Shown: positions 42,013 to 51,606 of the stretch, one piece after another
How the letters are laid out: the number at the start of each line of letters is the position of its first letter
How positions within the stretch are numbered: position 1 is the stretch's first letter
Origin: Nitrospira defluvii
GTDB taxonomy: Bacteria; Nitrospirota; Nitrospiria; Nitrospirales; Nitrospiraceae
NCBI GenBank assembly: GCA_011525625.1
Contig: WYAX01000012.1
Coordinates: forward strand, 434,001 to 498,000
Direction: 5' to 3'
Length of the DNA: 64,000 nucleotides
Notes under the pieces: generated by a model
Databases searched by the model: none
What the model was told of the DNA's origin: nothing
What the model saw: only the letters and a program-made list of their open reading frames with translations
Made by a program: the position numbers and the translations under genes

Positions 42013-44265
42013 TCAAGGCTGGTTGCAGGAAGACTCGTGTCGATGCAGCAGCGTCGGACGCAGGCAGAAACCTCTCCAGGGAGACTGATCCCACGACCAG
42101 TTCAGCAACGCGTATTCGGTATGGGTCACGCGGCCGTCGATGGTGCGTCCGAACCCGCCGATGCGCAGTGAGAACCCGTCGGGCAGCGCGACATCCTTTA
42201 CTAGCCCGAATTCCGTAAAGTTGCCGGCGTAGTAGGCCGGGTCGCCCTGGTCGTTCACGAAACGCTCGCCGCGCCAGAAGGTGACATAGGGGCGCCACCC
42301 GTCCAGGTTTAGTCCGGCGGTGAGTTGATACCCTCGACCACGCTCGATCGGCAGTCCGCTCTGCGTCGGTTCATGCTGGCTTGTGAGGTAGAGCGCCATC
42401 ACGTCCACTTCCTTGAACCATGATAGGGCCGACCAATAGCGGTTCGGTTGAAACGTGAGTTGTGGACCGAAGGCGGTCAGGAAATTATTCGATGCGGGCC
42501 GGTCGCGCGGCAGACCGGCGCCGAAGAAGGTGCGCGATTCGGAGTACTGGGCGCCGCCGCTGTGCGTCCAATAGACCTGGCCGTTGAACGAGAGCATTCC
42601 GGCGCTGACGCGTCCCGCATAGCCCACGTCGAACCGTTCCGCCTTTTGAAACGTCTCGAGCTGATTCCAGTTGATGAACAGGTCCTGCTGATAGTGCTCG
42701 CGATTCACGAGCAGTTGAAATCCCTGTTCGATCGGCCGTGAGAACAGCGAGGCATCGTTGAAGAGAGCGTCGACGAACGGGTGGTTCCGCTTGATCGTGC
42801 CCGCGATCACCGAGACCGCCGGCCAGAGTTCGTACTCCGCCGAAAGGATCGGTTGCACCGTGTGGAATCGTTGCGTGTCTCCGATCGGCAATCCTGCAAA
42901 GACGCCGATATCCAAATTCAACCTCGACGACGGGCTGTATCGCAGCACAGGCGCAAGGTATTGCCCGGCAAAGGTGGTGTCGGCGACGGGACGTCCGCCG
43001 ATCTGCCCGAGGCCGGAATAATTGAGGTGGTACACATAGGTCAGGGTGTCGAGTTTGGCCGTGAATCGAGGCGCGGAATCTGGGGGCTCTGTGGCTGCCG
43101 GGTTGTCCTGCGCGGGGAACAAGTCTCTCATGAACCGACCATTTGCGGTATCCCAGTTCCAGTTGAAGACGAGATATTGCTGGTTCACCCATTTGGTCCC
43201 TTGTGGGATGAATTCATTGACCGCATTGCGCAGGCGCCTTGCTTGCACCCCGAACTCGATGGAGGCATTCTCCCCCAGCGCATACACTTTGGAGAGCCCC
43301 ACTTCCATGAAATTCCCTGCAACGAATTCAGGATCGCCCTGTTGGCCAAGGAAGTTCACGCCGCGCCAGAATCCTATGCGCGGCCGCCAGCCTGCGATAT
43401 CCAGCCAGGCTTGAACATCGTAGCCGCGTCCCTGGTCATAAGGGACGGCACGAGCCGCTTGATTGAAGCTGTTGAGATACGTCAAGCGGATGCCAAGTTC
43501 ATGCCACCATCGGAGGGAACTAAAGTACCGTGCCGGTTCGAAAACCAGTTCGGGGCCGAAGGCGGTTACCAGATTGTTGCCGGTAGTGAAGGAACGATCG
43601 AGTTTGAGAAGGGCTTGGCCGTGATGGACCCAGTGCGCCTGCCCATTGAAGCGGAAGAGGCCGGCTCGAAGTTGTCCCGCATACCCCACATCGTACCGAT
43701 TAGTGGCGGAGCCGCGGAAGGCCTGCTCCCAGTTGATAAACAGGTCTTGTCGGTAATACTCTGAGTTCACCGTCACTTGCGCACCCTGTTCGATCGGTCG
43801 CACAAACCGGTTGGCATTGTCGAAGACCGCGTCGTGAAAGTCCCGGTGCGGGACCGCAAGGGTGCCGAGCAGCGCCGTGATTTCCTCAGTGGGGCGATAT
43901 TGAAGGCGGATAATCGGCCGGACTTGCGACACCTCCGTGTCATGGCCGTACGGCATATTGGCGAACACTCCAAGGTCCAAGTCGACGGAGGATAGCAGGC
44001 GTTTCCGCACATACACGTTCAGCAGATTGCCCATCAGGGTCGTATCCCGGCCCAGACCATTCGTGAACGTGTTGTCCTCGAGCCCTTGTTTTTCAAGGTT
44101 CAGGAGGAAGGTTGTGGTTTCGACATGCAGGTCCAGCGCATGCGGGGCGGAGGCGGAATCCCCTGCGCTGTCCCCCGAGGCCGGGAGTGTGTCAAATAGC
44201 GCCAGGAGCGTCCAAACGACGATCAGTGGAAGCGCGCGCCATGTGAGGGGTGTGGGCTGAAGCAC
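42013..44265 (-). CDS. Internally duplicated outer-membrane barrel protein
   Basis: The 750-residue product starts with a GTG and a signal peptide (about residues 10-32) and consists of two homologous halves. Residues about 95-375 and 435-715 align in order: LDLGVFANMPYG with LDIGVFAGLPIG, RPIEQGAQVTVN with RPIEQGFQLLVN, QDLFINWEQ with QDLFINWNQ, YDVGYAGQLRAGL with FDVGYAGRVSAGM, and GDPEFVAGNFMEVG with GDPAYYAGNFTEFG. Each half looks like an entire beta barrel. No named family is recognised. It is transcribed away from the polysaccharide genes, so its link to them is uncertain. Confidence 0.8.
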   Translation of the reverse strand: MLQPTPLTWRALPLIVVWTLLALFDTLPASGDSAGDSASAPHALDLHVETTTFLLNLEKQGLEDNTFTNGLGRDTTLMGNLLNVYVRKRLLSSVDLDLGVFANMPYGHDTEVSQVRPIIRLQYRPTEEITALLGTLAVPHRDFHDAVFDNANRFVRPIEQGAQVTVNSEYYRQDLFINWEQAFRGSATNRYDVGYAGQLRAGLFRFNGQAHWVHHGQALLKLDRSFTTGNNLVTAFGPELVFEPARYFSSLRWWHELGIRLTYLNSFNQAARAVPYDQGRGYDVQAWLDIAGWRPRIGFWRGVNFLGQQGDPEFVAGNFMEVGLSKVYALGENASIEFGVQARRLRNAVNEFIPQGTKWVNQQYLVFNWNWDTANGRFMRDLFPAQDNPAATEPPDSAPRFTAKLDTLTYVYHLNYSGLGQIGGRPVADTTFAGQYLAPVLRYSPSSRLNLDIGVFAGLPIGDTQRFHTVQPILSAEYELWPAVSVIAGTIKRNHPFVDALFNDASLFSRPIEQGFQLLVNREHYQQDLFINWNQLETFQKAERFDVGYAGRVSAGMLSFNGQVYWTHSGGAQYSESRTFFGAGLPRDRPASNNFLTAFGPQLTFQPNRYWSALSWFKEVDVMALYLTSQHEPTQSGLPIERGRGYQLTAGLNLDGWRPYVTFWRGERFVNDQGDPAYYAGNFTEFGLVKDVALPDGFSLRIGGFGRTIDGRVTHTEYALLNWSWDQSPWRGFCLRPTLLHRHESSCNQP

Positions 44266-44408
44266 AATGGGAGCGGATCATAAGTGGGAGCGGTGTAAAA
44301 CGTCAATGTTCGGGAGCTCTTCCGGGAAGGTTCTCATTGAATGCCGCCAGGCAGGATTCGCGTGAGTACAGGCGTGTGCAAGACCGGGCCGGCAGAGGGA
44401 ATAGGGTC

Positions 44409-45977
44409 ATGAGCCGAATTGCAGTGATCGGAGCGGGCTACTGGGGCAAGAACCTGATCCGGAATTTCGCCGAACTTCAGGCACTCGGAACTATTTGCGA
44501 TACCGACGAGACGGTGCTTCCCTATTTCACGCAGCGCTATCCGGAATGTGTCACAACAGCGTCACCATCCGATGTGCTCGGCGACCGCACAATCGATGCG
44601 GTGGCAATCGCAACTCCCGCTGAAACCCACGGCCGATTGGTCAGGGAAGCGCTTCTGGCGGGGAAGGATGTATTCGTCGAGAAACCCCTCTGCCTCACCC
44701 TTGAAGGCGGCCGAGAATTGGTCGCGCTCGCGGCGGCTCAGGGGCGGGTGCTGATGGTGGGGCACCTGCTCTGGTATCACCCCGCGGTGCTCACGCTGAA
44801 GCAGCTGATCGCCCGAGGGGAACTGGGTCGCATCCAATATATCTACTCCAATAGATTGAACCTGGGGCGGGTGCGAAGAGAAGAAAATATCCTATGGTCG
44901 TTTGCGCCTCACGATCTGTCGGTGATTCTTGGGCTCCTCAATGAGATGCCGGAGACGGTCAATGCTCAGGGCGGCAACTACTTGCAGCAACGGATTGCCG
45001 ATGTCACCGTCAGCCTGCTGTCCTTTCCCAGTGGTGTAAAGGCCCATGTCTTTGTTTCGTGGCTGCACCCGTACAAAGAACAGAAGTTAATCGTGGTAGG
45101 CAGTCAAAAGATGGCCGTCTTCGACGATATGGAGCCTGAACGGAAGCTGCTGCTCTATCCCCACGCCATCGGATGGAAAGATCAACTCCCTGTGCCCACG
45201 AAAATGGATGCTGAGGTTGTGCCCGTGGCTCACGAGGAACCGTTGCGGGCTGAATGTGCCCATTTCCTCGATTGCGTGAGGACACGGAGCACGCCCAGAA
45301 CCGATGGGCGTGAAGCCCTGCGCGTATTGCAGGTGCTCCAGTTGTGCCAGCAATCGCTCGAAACCGGGCAGGTGATACGACGCCCGCTTGAGACCGGTTC
45401 GCCCAGGCTTCCCTATATTGCTCATGAATCAGCGTTTATCGACGAGGGGGCTGAGATCGGTGAGGGAACGCAAATCTGGCATGTGTCGCATGTCATGCGT
45501 GGGGCGAAAATCGGGAAGAATTGTCGTATCGGTCAGAATGTTGTGATCGGCCCGAACACGACCATCGGGGACGGGGTCAAGATCCAGAATAACGTGTCGG
45601 TGTATGAAGGGGTGACCCTGGAAGACGCAGTCTTTTGCGGACCATCAGTGGTGTTTACGAATGTCCTCAATCCGCGCAGTGAAGTGCCTCGCATGAACGA
45701 GCTCAGGCCGACCTTGATTAGGAATGGCGCGAGTCTGGGCGCGAATTGCACGGTGGTGTGCGGAGTGACCGTCGGCCGGTATGCGTTCGTCGGTGCCGGT
45801 GCCGTGGTCACGAGCGACGTCGACGCGCATGCGCTGGTCGTTGGAAATCCTGCCCGCCGTACAGGTTGGATGTGTCGGTGTGGCGAGCAACTCAAGGCTG
45901 CCCGAGGACCGCTCATATGTCATGTCTGCCGACGGCGCTATCGCAAAGGTCGGGATGGGCTGGCTGAAGAATGGTAA
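44409..45977 (+). CDS. Fused sugar-nucleotide dehydrogenase and acetyltransferase (WbpB/WbpD-like)
   Basis: The 522-residue protein joins two enzymes. Residues 1 to about 330 are a Gfo/Idh/MocA dehydrogenase, with an NAD motif VIGAGYWGKN and the catalytic EKPLCLT block. Residues about 335-480 are a left-handed beta-helix acetyltransferase with repeated hexapeptides (for example IGKNCRIGQNVVIG) ending in VVGNPARRTG. The last 40 residues carry two CxxC-like pairs (CRCG, CHVC), a likely zinc ribbon. In Pseudomonas aeruginosa the separate proteins WbpB and WbpD make UDP-2,3-diacetamido-uronic acid. The partner aminotransferase appears at 54828. The ATG at 44409 begins the NAD motif. Confidence 0.88.
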   Translation: MSRIAVIGAGYWGKNLIRNFAELQALGTICDTDETVLPYFTQRYPECVTTASPSDVLGDRTIDAVAIATPAETHGRLVREALLAGKDVFVEKPLCLTLEGGRELVALAAAQGRVLMVGHLLWYHPAVLTLKQLIARGELGRIQYIYSNRLNLGRVRREENILWSFAPHDLSVILGLLNEMPETVNAQGGNYLQQRIADVTVSLLSFPSGVKAHVFVSWLHPYKEQKLIVVGSQKMAVFDDMEPERKLLLYPHAIGWKDQLPVPTKMDAEVVPVAHEEPLRAECAHFLDCVRTRSTPRTDGREALRVLQVLQLCQQSLETGQVIRRPLETGSPRLPYIAHESAFIDEGAEIGEGTQIWHVSHVMRGAKIGKNCRIGQNVVIGPNTTIGDGVKIQNNVSVYEGVTLEDAVFCGPSVVFTNVLNPRSEVPRMNELRPTLIRNGASLGANCTVVCGVTVGRYAFVGAGAVVTSDVDAHALVVGNPARRTGWMCRCGEQLKAARGPLICHVCRRRYRKGRDGLAEEW

Positions 45978-47380
45978 GCCCGCGGCAACTCGGTGTCGCT
46001 CCCCACGCGGCTCATGATCGCGACGACGGACCGGCCAAGAGCGGTCTACACGTCGGCCCAACTCTGTCCGCCGTCATTGTGCTGCAAATCGTGAGCGCCT
46101 TCGGCATCCAATGGTATACCGTTGCGCATCTGGGCGTCGGTGCCCAAGCCGATGCCCTCTATGCCGGAGGCACGTTGCCTCAGATTGCGACCGCGTTCCT
46201 CATGGAGCCGCTCGGATTCGTCTTAATCCCGTTCCTCTCGTCGAAGCCGGCGGCCGATCGGGACCGGGCCGGGTGGCCGCTGCTGTGCGCCATCGCGGCG
46301 GTCTCGTCGATAGTCGCTCTCCTGTTATTTCTCGTCGCACCGATCGTCGTCCCGTTTCTTGCGCCCGGACTGGCTGCGTCCACTGCTGCCCTCACGGTGG
46401 AATTGGCTCAGATTCAGGCGGTGGGCGTAATAGGGGCCGGTTGTGGAATCATGTTGATGTGCCTTTCCCAAGCCAAGGGTCGTTTTGTCTGGCCTGCCTT
46501 GACGGTTCTGATCTGTACCTGCGGCGGGTGGGGGCTGCTTGTGGTCGGGCTGGATCGATGGGGAGTTCGGCTGGCTGCCTGGGTACAAGTCGCGATCGTG
46601 ACCGGCCCTGTGTTGCTGCAATTGCCGGTACTGGCCGGGATGGCGCAGGGGTCTCTCGCCGATATTCCGTTGCTCTCGAAGGATGTGTGGAGGCGGATGC
46701 GGCCGCTTGTCGCCGGTGCGTCGTATCACCGCACAGGGTTTGTCGTCGACCGGTTTTTTGCCTCGCTTCTCGCCCCTGGAAGCATTGCCGTTTTGGACCT
46801 GGTGCTTCGGGTACATTCGGCGATAGGACGAGTGCTCAATCATGGCGTGGTCGCTCCGATCGTTCCCCGCTTGGCTCGACTGGCGAGCGAAAAATCCTGG
46901 CGTTCGTTCAATGCGTTATGGCGCGAACGGGTGTGGTGGATGGGATGGTTGAGTGGAGGGGTGGTGCTTGTGCTTTTTCTCGGGGCGTTCGCCGTGCACC
47001 GCTTGGATCTGCTGAGTCCGCTGAGCCGCGACGGCATCTTGCAAGCCGGCGATCTGATAAGGATGTGGATCATCCTGATGAGTTGTTCCGGCGTCGTGCT
47101 GGTAGGCGGCATCAATCACATATTGGTGAACGCCTTTTATGCCCAGGGCGACATGACGACTCCCGCGAAGATCGAGGCGTTGACCTACACGGTGGGACTG
47201 ATTTTGAAAGGGATTGGGGCCTGGCTTGCCGGTCTGATTGGAGTTGCGACCGCGATTAGTGCCTACTATGTCTTGAATAGTGTCGTGCTCGGAGCCGTGC
47301 TCAGGAGACGTGCCGTGGCACAGCTTCAGGAACAGCCTACGATCCAGGCTAATCCACTCATGCCGGGAGAACTCCGTTAG
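45971..47380 (+). CDS. MurJ/Wzx-like flippase
   Basis: The 469-residue integral membrane protein looks like the MOP superfamily group of MurJ/MviN flippases, with roughly twelve to fourteen hydrophobic helices, an early GADALYAGGTLPQI segment and a C-terminal ALTYTVGLILKGIGAWLAG helix pair. Such proteins flip lipid-linked glycan units to the periplasm. In this locus it is the best candidate for the Wzx step, though a true MurJ acting on lipid II is possible. It overlaps the upstream gene by 7 bases, so it is translationally coupled. Confidence 0.82.
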   Translation: MVSPRQLGVAPHAAHDRDDGPAKSGLHVGPTLSAVIVLQIVSAFGIQWYTVAHLGVGAQADALYAGGTLPQIATAFLMEPLGFVLIPFLSSKPAADRDRAGWPLLCAIAAVSSIVALLLFLVAPIVVPFLAPGLAASTAALTVELAQIQAVGVIGAGCGIMLMCLSQAKGRFVWPALTVLICTCGGWGLLVVGLDRWGVRLAAWVQVAIVTGPVLLQLPVLAGMAQGSLADIPLLSKDVWRRMRPLVAGASYHRTGFVVDRFFASLLAPGSIAVLDLVLRVHSAIGRVLNHGVVAPIVPRLARLASEKSWRSFNALWRERVWWMGWLSGGVVLVLFLGAFAVHRLDLLSPLSRDGILQAGDLIRMWIILMSCSGVVLVGGINHILVNAFYAQGDMTTPAKIEALTYTVGLILKGIGAWLAGLIGVATAISAYYVLNSVVLGAVLRRRAVAQLQEQPTIQANPLMPGELR

Positions 47381-47386
47381 GTTGCT

Positions 47387-49291
47387 ATGTGTGGAATCTG
47401 TGGTGTTGTCAGGCCGGCAGTCGATCATGCCCTTTCGGAAACGATCGGCCGAATGGCTCACGCCCTGCACCATCGGGGGCCGGATGGGTCGGGAACGTGG
47501 GTTGATTCAACGGGAACAGTCGGGCTGGGACACGCGCGCCTGGCCGTGATCGATCCGGCCGGAGGACGGCAACCCATGAGTTCGGCCGACGAGCGCTACG
47601 TCATGGTCTATAACGGTGAAATGTATAATTTCCACAGTCTGCGGGAGAAGCTTGAACAGGTCGGAAAAAGGTTTCGCACGCAGTCCGATACGGAAGTGCT
47701 CCTCGAAGCGTACGGCTATTGGGGGGCCACCTGCCTGTCGAAGTTCCATGGCATGTTTGCCTTGGCGGTGTATGACAGGCTGGAGAACGAGCTGTTTCTC
47801 GCGAGAGACAGAACCGGAATCAAGCCCTTGTACTATGCCACGCTCGACGGGGCATTCTGCTTTGCATCGGAGATCAAAGCGCTCCACCAGCTGAGCGCCC
47901 GGTCGCTTACGTTGAATTATGCCTCCCTCGTCGATTTTCTCCTGCTCAGCTATACCGTTCCGCCACGCACGTTCTTCTCGGAAATCCATGAAGTCGAGCC
48001 CGGGTCGTGGTTGCGTGTCACGAGGCGGGGGATTGAGCGTGGGACATACTGGACGTGGAAGCGGGAGCCGGCCGATTGGAACGAACCGGTGTCTCTTGAA
48101 GCCGGCCGCCGCGCCATTTTGGAAAGCTTGAGTGAACAGCTCGTCGCAGACGTGCCGATCGGGGCGTTTTTAAGCGGAGGCATCGATTCGTCCCTTCTCC
48201 TCGCGATGCTCGTCAACGATCTTGGGCGAAAGGTTCCATCGTTCACCGTTGCGTTCGGTGAGACCTCCTATGATGAATCCCCCTATGCGGCCATGGTGGC
48301 CCGGCATTTGGGAACAGATCATCATGAGATCCGTGTGCCGGTCGGACAGGGACATCTTGCGCTGATCGACGAGGTGCTTTCGCAATTCGATCAACCATTC
48401 GGGGACTCATCCGCCGTTCCCTCCTACGTGATGTGTCGAGCCGTCAGACCGTTTGTCAAAGTGGTGATAGGAGGGGACGGTGGCGACGAGATGTTCGGGG
48501 GGTATCCCCGCTATGGTTACGCGGATTTCGCCAGGACATTGGGCCGGGCGCCCGCCTGGGCTCTTCGGGCAATGCTCCGCTTCTCCCGCGCGGTTTCGCG
48601 GGTCTCGCCCTCCGAGCGGGTCCGACAAGTTCAGAGATTGTTACGGGCTGCGGAGGCGTCCGGCAACGAGCGACTTCTGGCCTTGTCCTGTTATCTGTTC
48701 CCCGAAGAATTGCAGGACATGCTGACTCCTTCCGCAAGGCAGAAAACCACTGATTGTGTTCCGATACTCTTGGGAGCCGGAGACCGCTCAAGGGAGGTTG
48801 GTGGCGCGGCTTTCATCGATGCCACGATGAGCACGGCCTTGCCAGGCGACTATTTGAGAAAGGTCGACATGATGAGCAGCGCCCATGGCCTGGAAGTCCG
48901 CATTCCATTCCTGGGAGAATCGGTGTTGGCCTGTTCGGCTCGGATCCCGGAGCGCTGGAAGTACTCGGTCGGGGAGAACAAGCGGCTCCTCCGGAAACTT
49001 GCCGAACGCTATTTGCCGGCGGCGACCTGCCGCAGGCCCAAAGCGGGGTTCGGCTTTCCGTTCGATGCCTGGCTGGGGGACCAGGGGCGCCGCGAGCTCC
49101 ATCAGCAACTGTGTTCACCGACGGCACGCGTCAGAGATATTGTATCTGCCGGTTACCTTGAGCGATTGCTCCGGTGCTTTGTCGAACAACGTTGGGACGA
49201 CCTTCGGATCAGCAGATACAACTTGTATCAACGGGTCTATTGCCTCTGGGCCCTGGAGCGATGGCTGCAACGGTGGAGCCCGAATCTGTGA
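47387..49291 (+). CDS. asnB: Asparagine synthetase-type amidotransferase
   Basis: The 634-residue protein has an N-terminal glutaminase domain with catalytic Cys2 (MCGICGVV) and the RHRGPDGSG-like block. An AMP-binding synthetase domain follows, with the pyrophosphate loop SGGIDSS near residue 260 and a DGGDEMFGGY block. Enzymes of this type make asparagine or amidate other acids. Copies in polysaccharide and exosortase loci are common and may amidate sugar uronates. That role would fit the uronic-acid enzymes here but is not proven. Confidence 0.93.
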   Translation: MCGICGVVRPAVDHALSETIGRMAHALHHRGPDGSGTWVDSTGTVGLGHARLAVIDPAGGRQPMSSADERYVMVYNGEMYNFHSLREKLEQVGKRFRTQSDTEVLLEAYGYWGATCLSKFHGMFALAVYDRLENELFLARDRTGIKPLYYATLDGAFCFASEIKALHQLSARSLTLNYASLVDFLLLSYTVPPRTFFSEIHEVEPGSWLRVTRRGIERGTYWTWKREPADWNEPVSLEAGRRAILESLSEQLVADVPIGAFLSGGIDSSLLLAMLVNDLGRKVPSFTVAFGETSYDESPYAAMVARHLGTDHHEIRVPVGQGHLALIDEVLSQFDQPFGDSSAVPSYVMCRAVRPFVKVVIGGDGGDEMFGGYPRYGYADFARTLGRAPAWALRAMLRFSRAVSRVSPSERVRQVQRLLRAAEASGNERLLALSCYLFPEELQDMLTPSARQKTTDCVPILLGAGDRSREVGGAAFIDATMSTALPGDYLRKVDMMSSAHGLEVRIPFLGESVLACSARIPERWKYSVGENKRLLRKLAERYLPAATCRRPKAGFGFPFDAWLGDQGRRELHQQLCSPTARVRDIVSAGYLERLLRCFVEQRWDDLRISRYNLYQRVYCLWALERWLQRWSPNL

Positions 49292-49346
49292 GTGGCGTTC
49301 ATTGGCATTCAGTCTCAGCGGAACAGACGAAAAGGCTGCGAACGAG

Positions 49347-50507
49347 ATGACTCCGGGCTCGCATCGTGCGTCACTGTCCGTCAGGGTGGTGACCGTAGTG
49401 TTGTCCCTGTTGGCCTGCGGCACCTTCCTGGAAATCGGCCTGAGACTGCTGCCGGTCAGCGAAGGGTTCCGTGCGCTGGCTGTGAACGATGCGAACCCGA
49501 TTTATCGCTATGCACCGAACCGCACGGCCGTCTGGTCCAAAGGATGGAACTTCTCCATTACGAATCGTGTGCGAACCAACAATCTGGGGTTCATTTCCGA
49601 GGTGGACTACGATCCGACACACGCCACGCCGTTGCTGGCGATCGTCGGAGACAGCTATATCGAAGCGGCCATGGTTCCGTCCGATCACACGGCGGCGGCG
49701 CTCTTGAGGCGTGACATCGGAGCGAGAGGGTCTGTGTATAGTTTTGGCGCATCCGGGTCGGCGCTGAGTCAATACTTGGCCTATGCGAACTATGTCAAAG
49801 ACGTCTTTCGACCCGAGGGCCTCGTGGTGACCGTGGTCGGGAACGATTTTGATGAAAGCCTGCTGCGATACAAGCAGGTGCCGGGGTTTCACTATTTTTC
49901 GCAGAATGGGACCGCCGAGATGCAGCTCATCCGGCTCGACCGCGACATCCCGCTGTGGAGGGATTATGTTGCGGCCTCTTCCTTGGCGATGTACGTCGTG
50001 GCAAATTTGGAGGTCGCGGGCCTGCTGGATCGGAGTCTGACGCGGGTGAAGAGTTGGTTCAGTGCAGACCTCAAACCGAGCATGTACGTGGGAAATACCC
50101 TCGAGCATGCTGAACCAGCGCGGATCGCCGATTCGAAAACCGCAGTCGATGCCTTTCTGAGGCAACTGCCGGATCGGGCGGGGCTGCCTGCGTCGAACAT
50201 TCTCCTTGTCGTCGATGCTCCCAGGCCTGAGTTGTATGAGCCTGTTCGTCGCGCCGCAGCCACGCGCAGTTATTTTGGGCTTATGCGCGCGTATGTGATG
50301 GACCGGGCCGTCGAGAAAGGCTTCGAGGTCGTGGATATGGAACGGGAGTTTCTGGCGGACTATTCCAGGTCCGGCCGGCGTTTCGAGCATCCTGACGATC
50401 ATCATTGGAACAGCGTCGGACATGAGGTATTCGCTCGAGCCGTGAGGAAGTCGGCGGTCTATAAATCGGTGTTCGGAGGAGCTCGGCAGGAGGTGGGTCC
50501 GAAATGA
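49347..50507 (+). CDS. SGNH-hydrolase-like polysaccharide-modifying protein
   Basis: The 386-residue protein has an N-terminal membrane anchor (about residues 10-33) and an SGNH/GDSL domain: block I GDSYIEA near residue 110, and block V DDHHWNSVGH near residue 350 with the catalytic Asp-His. This arrangement resembles AlgJ/AlgX-type and other sugar O-acetyltransferase partners. I choose the ATG at 49347 (GAACGAG upstream); a longer frame to 48885 lies inside the asparagine synthetase gene. It likely acts on the polymer in the periplasm. Its stop overlaps the next gene. Confidence 0.7.
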   Translation: MTPGSHRASLSVRVVTVVLSLLACGTFLEIGLRLLPVSEGFRALAVNDANPIYRYAPNRTAVWSKGWNFSITNRVRTNNLGFISEVDYDPTHATPLLAIVGDSYIEAAMVPSDHTAAALLRRDIGARGSVYSFGASGSALSQYLAYANYVKDVFRPEGLVVTVVGNDFDESLLRYKQVPGFHYFSQNGTAEMQLIRLDRDIPLWRDYVAASSLAMYVVANLEVAGLLDRSLTRVKSWFSADLKPSMYVGNTLEHAEPARIADSKTAVDAFLRQLPDRAGLPASNILLVVDAPRPELYEPVRRAAATRSYFGLMRAYVMDRAVEKGFEVVDMEREFLADYSRSGRRFEHPDDHHWNSVGHEVFARAVRKSAVYKSVFGGARQEVGPK

Positions 50508-51541
50508 GCGGTATTGTCCCGGCCGTCTCCATGGCGTGCCCGCCGGAACGAGGGCGTTCCAGCCAGGCGCTTCGTGTGTGTCATGTACTTCCCGGCCCCG
50601 CAGATTCGTCCAATATGATTTTCGCCAAGAATCAGATCCTGGCGCTATCCGAGGCCGGGGTGGAGTGTCGCTCGGTGTTTCTGCAATCACGGACGTCGCC
50701 TGTCGTAATCGTTCGAGAGGTCGCACGGCTGCGGAGAGAGTTGGCGCAGTTTCGTCCGGATCTCATTCATGCGCACTACGGAACCGTGACGGCAGCGGTG
50801 TGCGCGCTTGTATCGCGGTTTCCGTTGGTGATCACGTACCGAGGCAGTGATCTCAATCGTGGACCCGGGCTGTTTTCGCTTCGCTCTGGAGTCGGGATAT
50901 TGTTGTCGCAATGTGCCGCACTGCGTGCGAGCCGAATGATGTGTGTCAGCACGCAACTAAAAAATCGCTTATGGTGGAGAAAAAGATTCGTGGCCGTTGT
51001 TCCGAGCGGCGTTGATCTGCAGCGCTTCAGGCCGATGGCGAAAGTCGCTGCGCGTCTACGCATGGGTTGGAGTCCGGAGGAGAAGGTTGTCGTATTTAAT
51101 GCAGGATTCGACGCGATACGGAAGCGATTGGACCTAGCCGAGGCTGCCATACGGATGGCTCGTCAATGGTGCGGTGACATCCGATTTGAGGTCCTGGACG
51201 GTTCTGAAACGCAGGAACGGATGCCGTTCTATCTCAATGCAGCCGATTGTCTTCTCATGACCAGCGATAGGGAGGGGTCTCCGAACATGGTGAAGGAGGC
51301 CATCGCCTGTAATCTTCCAGTCGTCTCAGTCGATGTCGGCGATGTCAAAGAGCGGCTGGCAAACGTTCGACCGTCGAGGATTGTCGGTCGAGATCCGGTC
51401 GAGATCGGAAGGGCCTTGGCCGACGTGTTGCAGCGGCCCGAGCGGTCCAATGGGTACGAGGTCATTCAAGACGTCTCTTCCGAGAATGTCGCTGAACGTG
51501 TCATGGCAGTGTATCGGGAAGCCGTTCGCAACATGTGCTGA
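50504..51541 (+). CDS. Glycosyltransferase family 4 (GT-B)
   Basis: The 345-residue protein has a GT-B fold with an N-terminal acceptor domain and the family 4 signature SDREGSPNMVKEAIACNLPVV near residues 256-276 (quoted in part), holding the E-x7-E nucleotide-sugar-binding glutamates. It begins with a 4-base overlap (ATGA) with the SGNH gene. It would add one sugar during assembly of the lipid-linked repeat unit on the cytoplasmic face. The donor and linkage cannot be told. Confidence 0.88.
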   Translation: MSGIVPAVSMACPPERGRSSQALRVCHVLPGPADSSNMIFAKNQILALSEAGVECRSVFLQSRTSPVVIVREVARLRRELAQFRPDLIHAHYGTVTAAVCALVSRFPLVITYRGSDLNRGPGLFSLRSGVGILLSQCAALRASRMMCVSTQLKNRLWWRKRFVAVVPSGVDLQRFRPMAKVAARLRMGWSPEEKVVVFNAGFDAIRKRLDLAEAAIRMARQWCGDIRFEVLDGSETQERMPFYLNAADCLLMTSDREGSPNMVKEAIACNLPVVSVDVGDVKERLANVRPSRIVGRDPVEIGRALADVLQRPERSNGYEVIQDVSSENVAERVMAVYREAVRNMC

Positions 51542-51606
51542 AATATGTGAGGCGACCGGGTATGCTTTTTCAGTGACCCGACTGCTGGGGGAGCGAGATA
51601 GGCAAC

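Noticed and set aside
48885-49346. N-terminal extension of the SGNH protein
   Set aside because: Lies inside the asparagine synthetase gene; the membrane anchor and a plausible start are at 49347.
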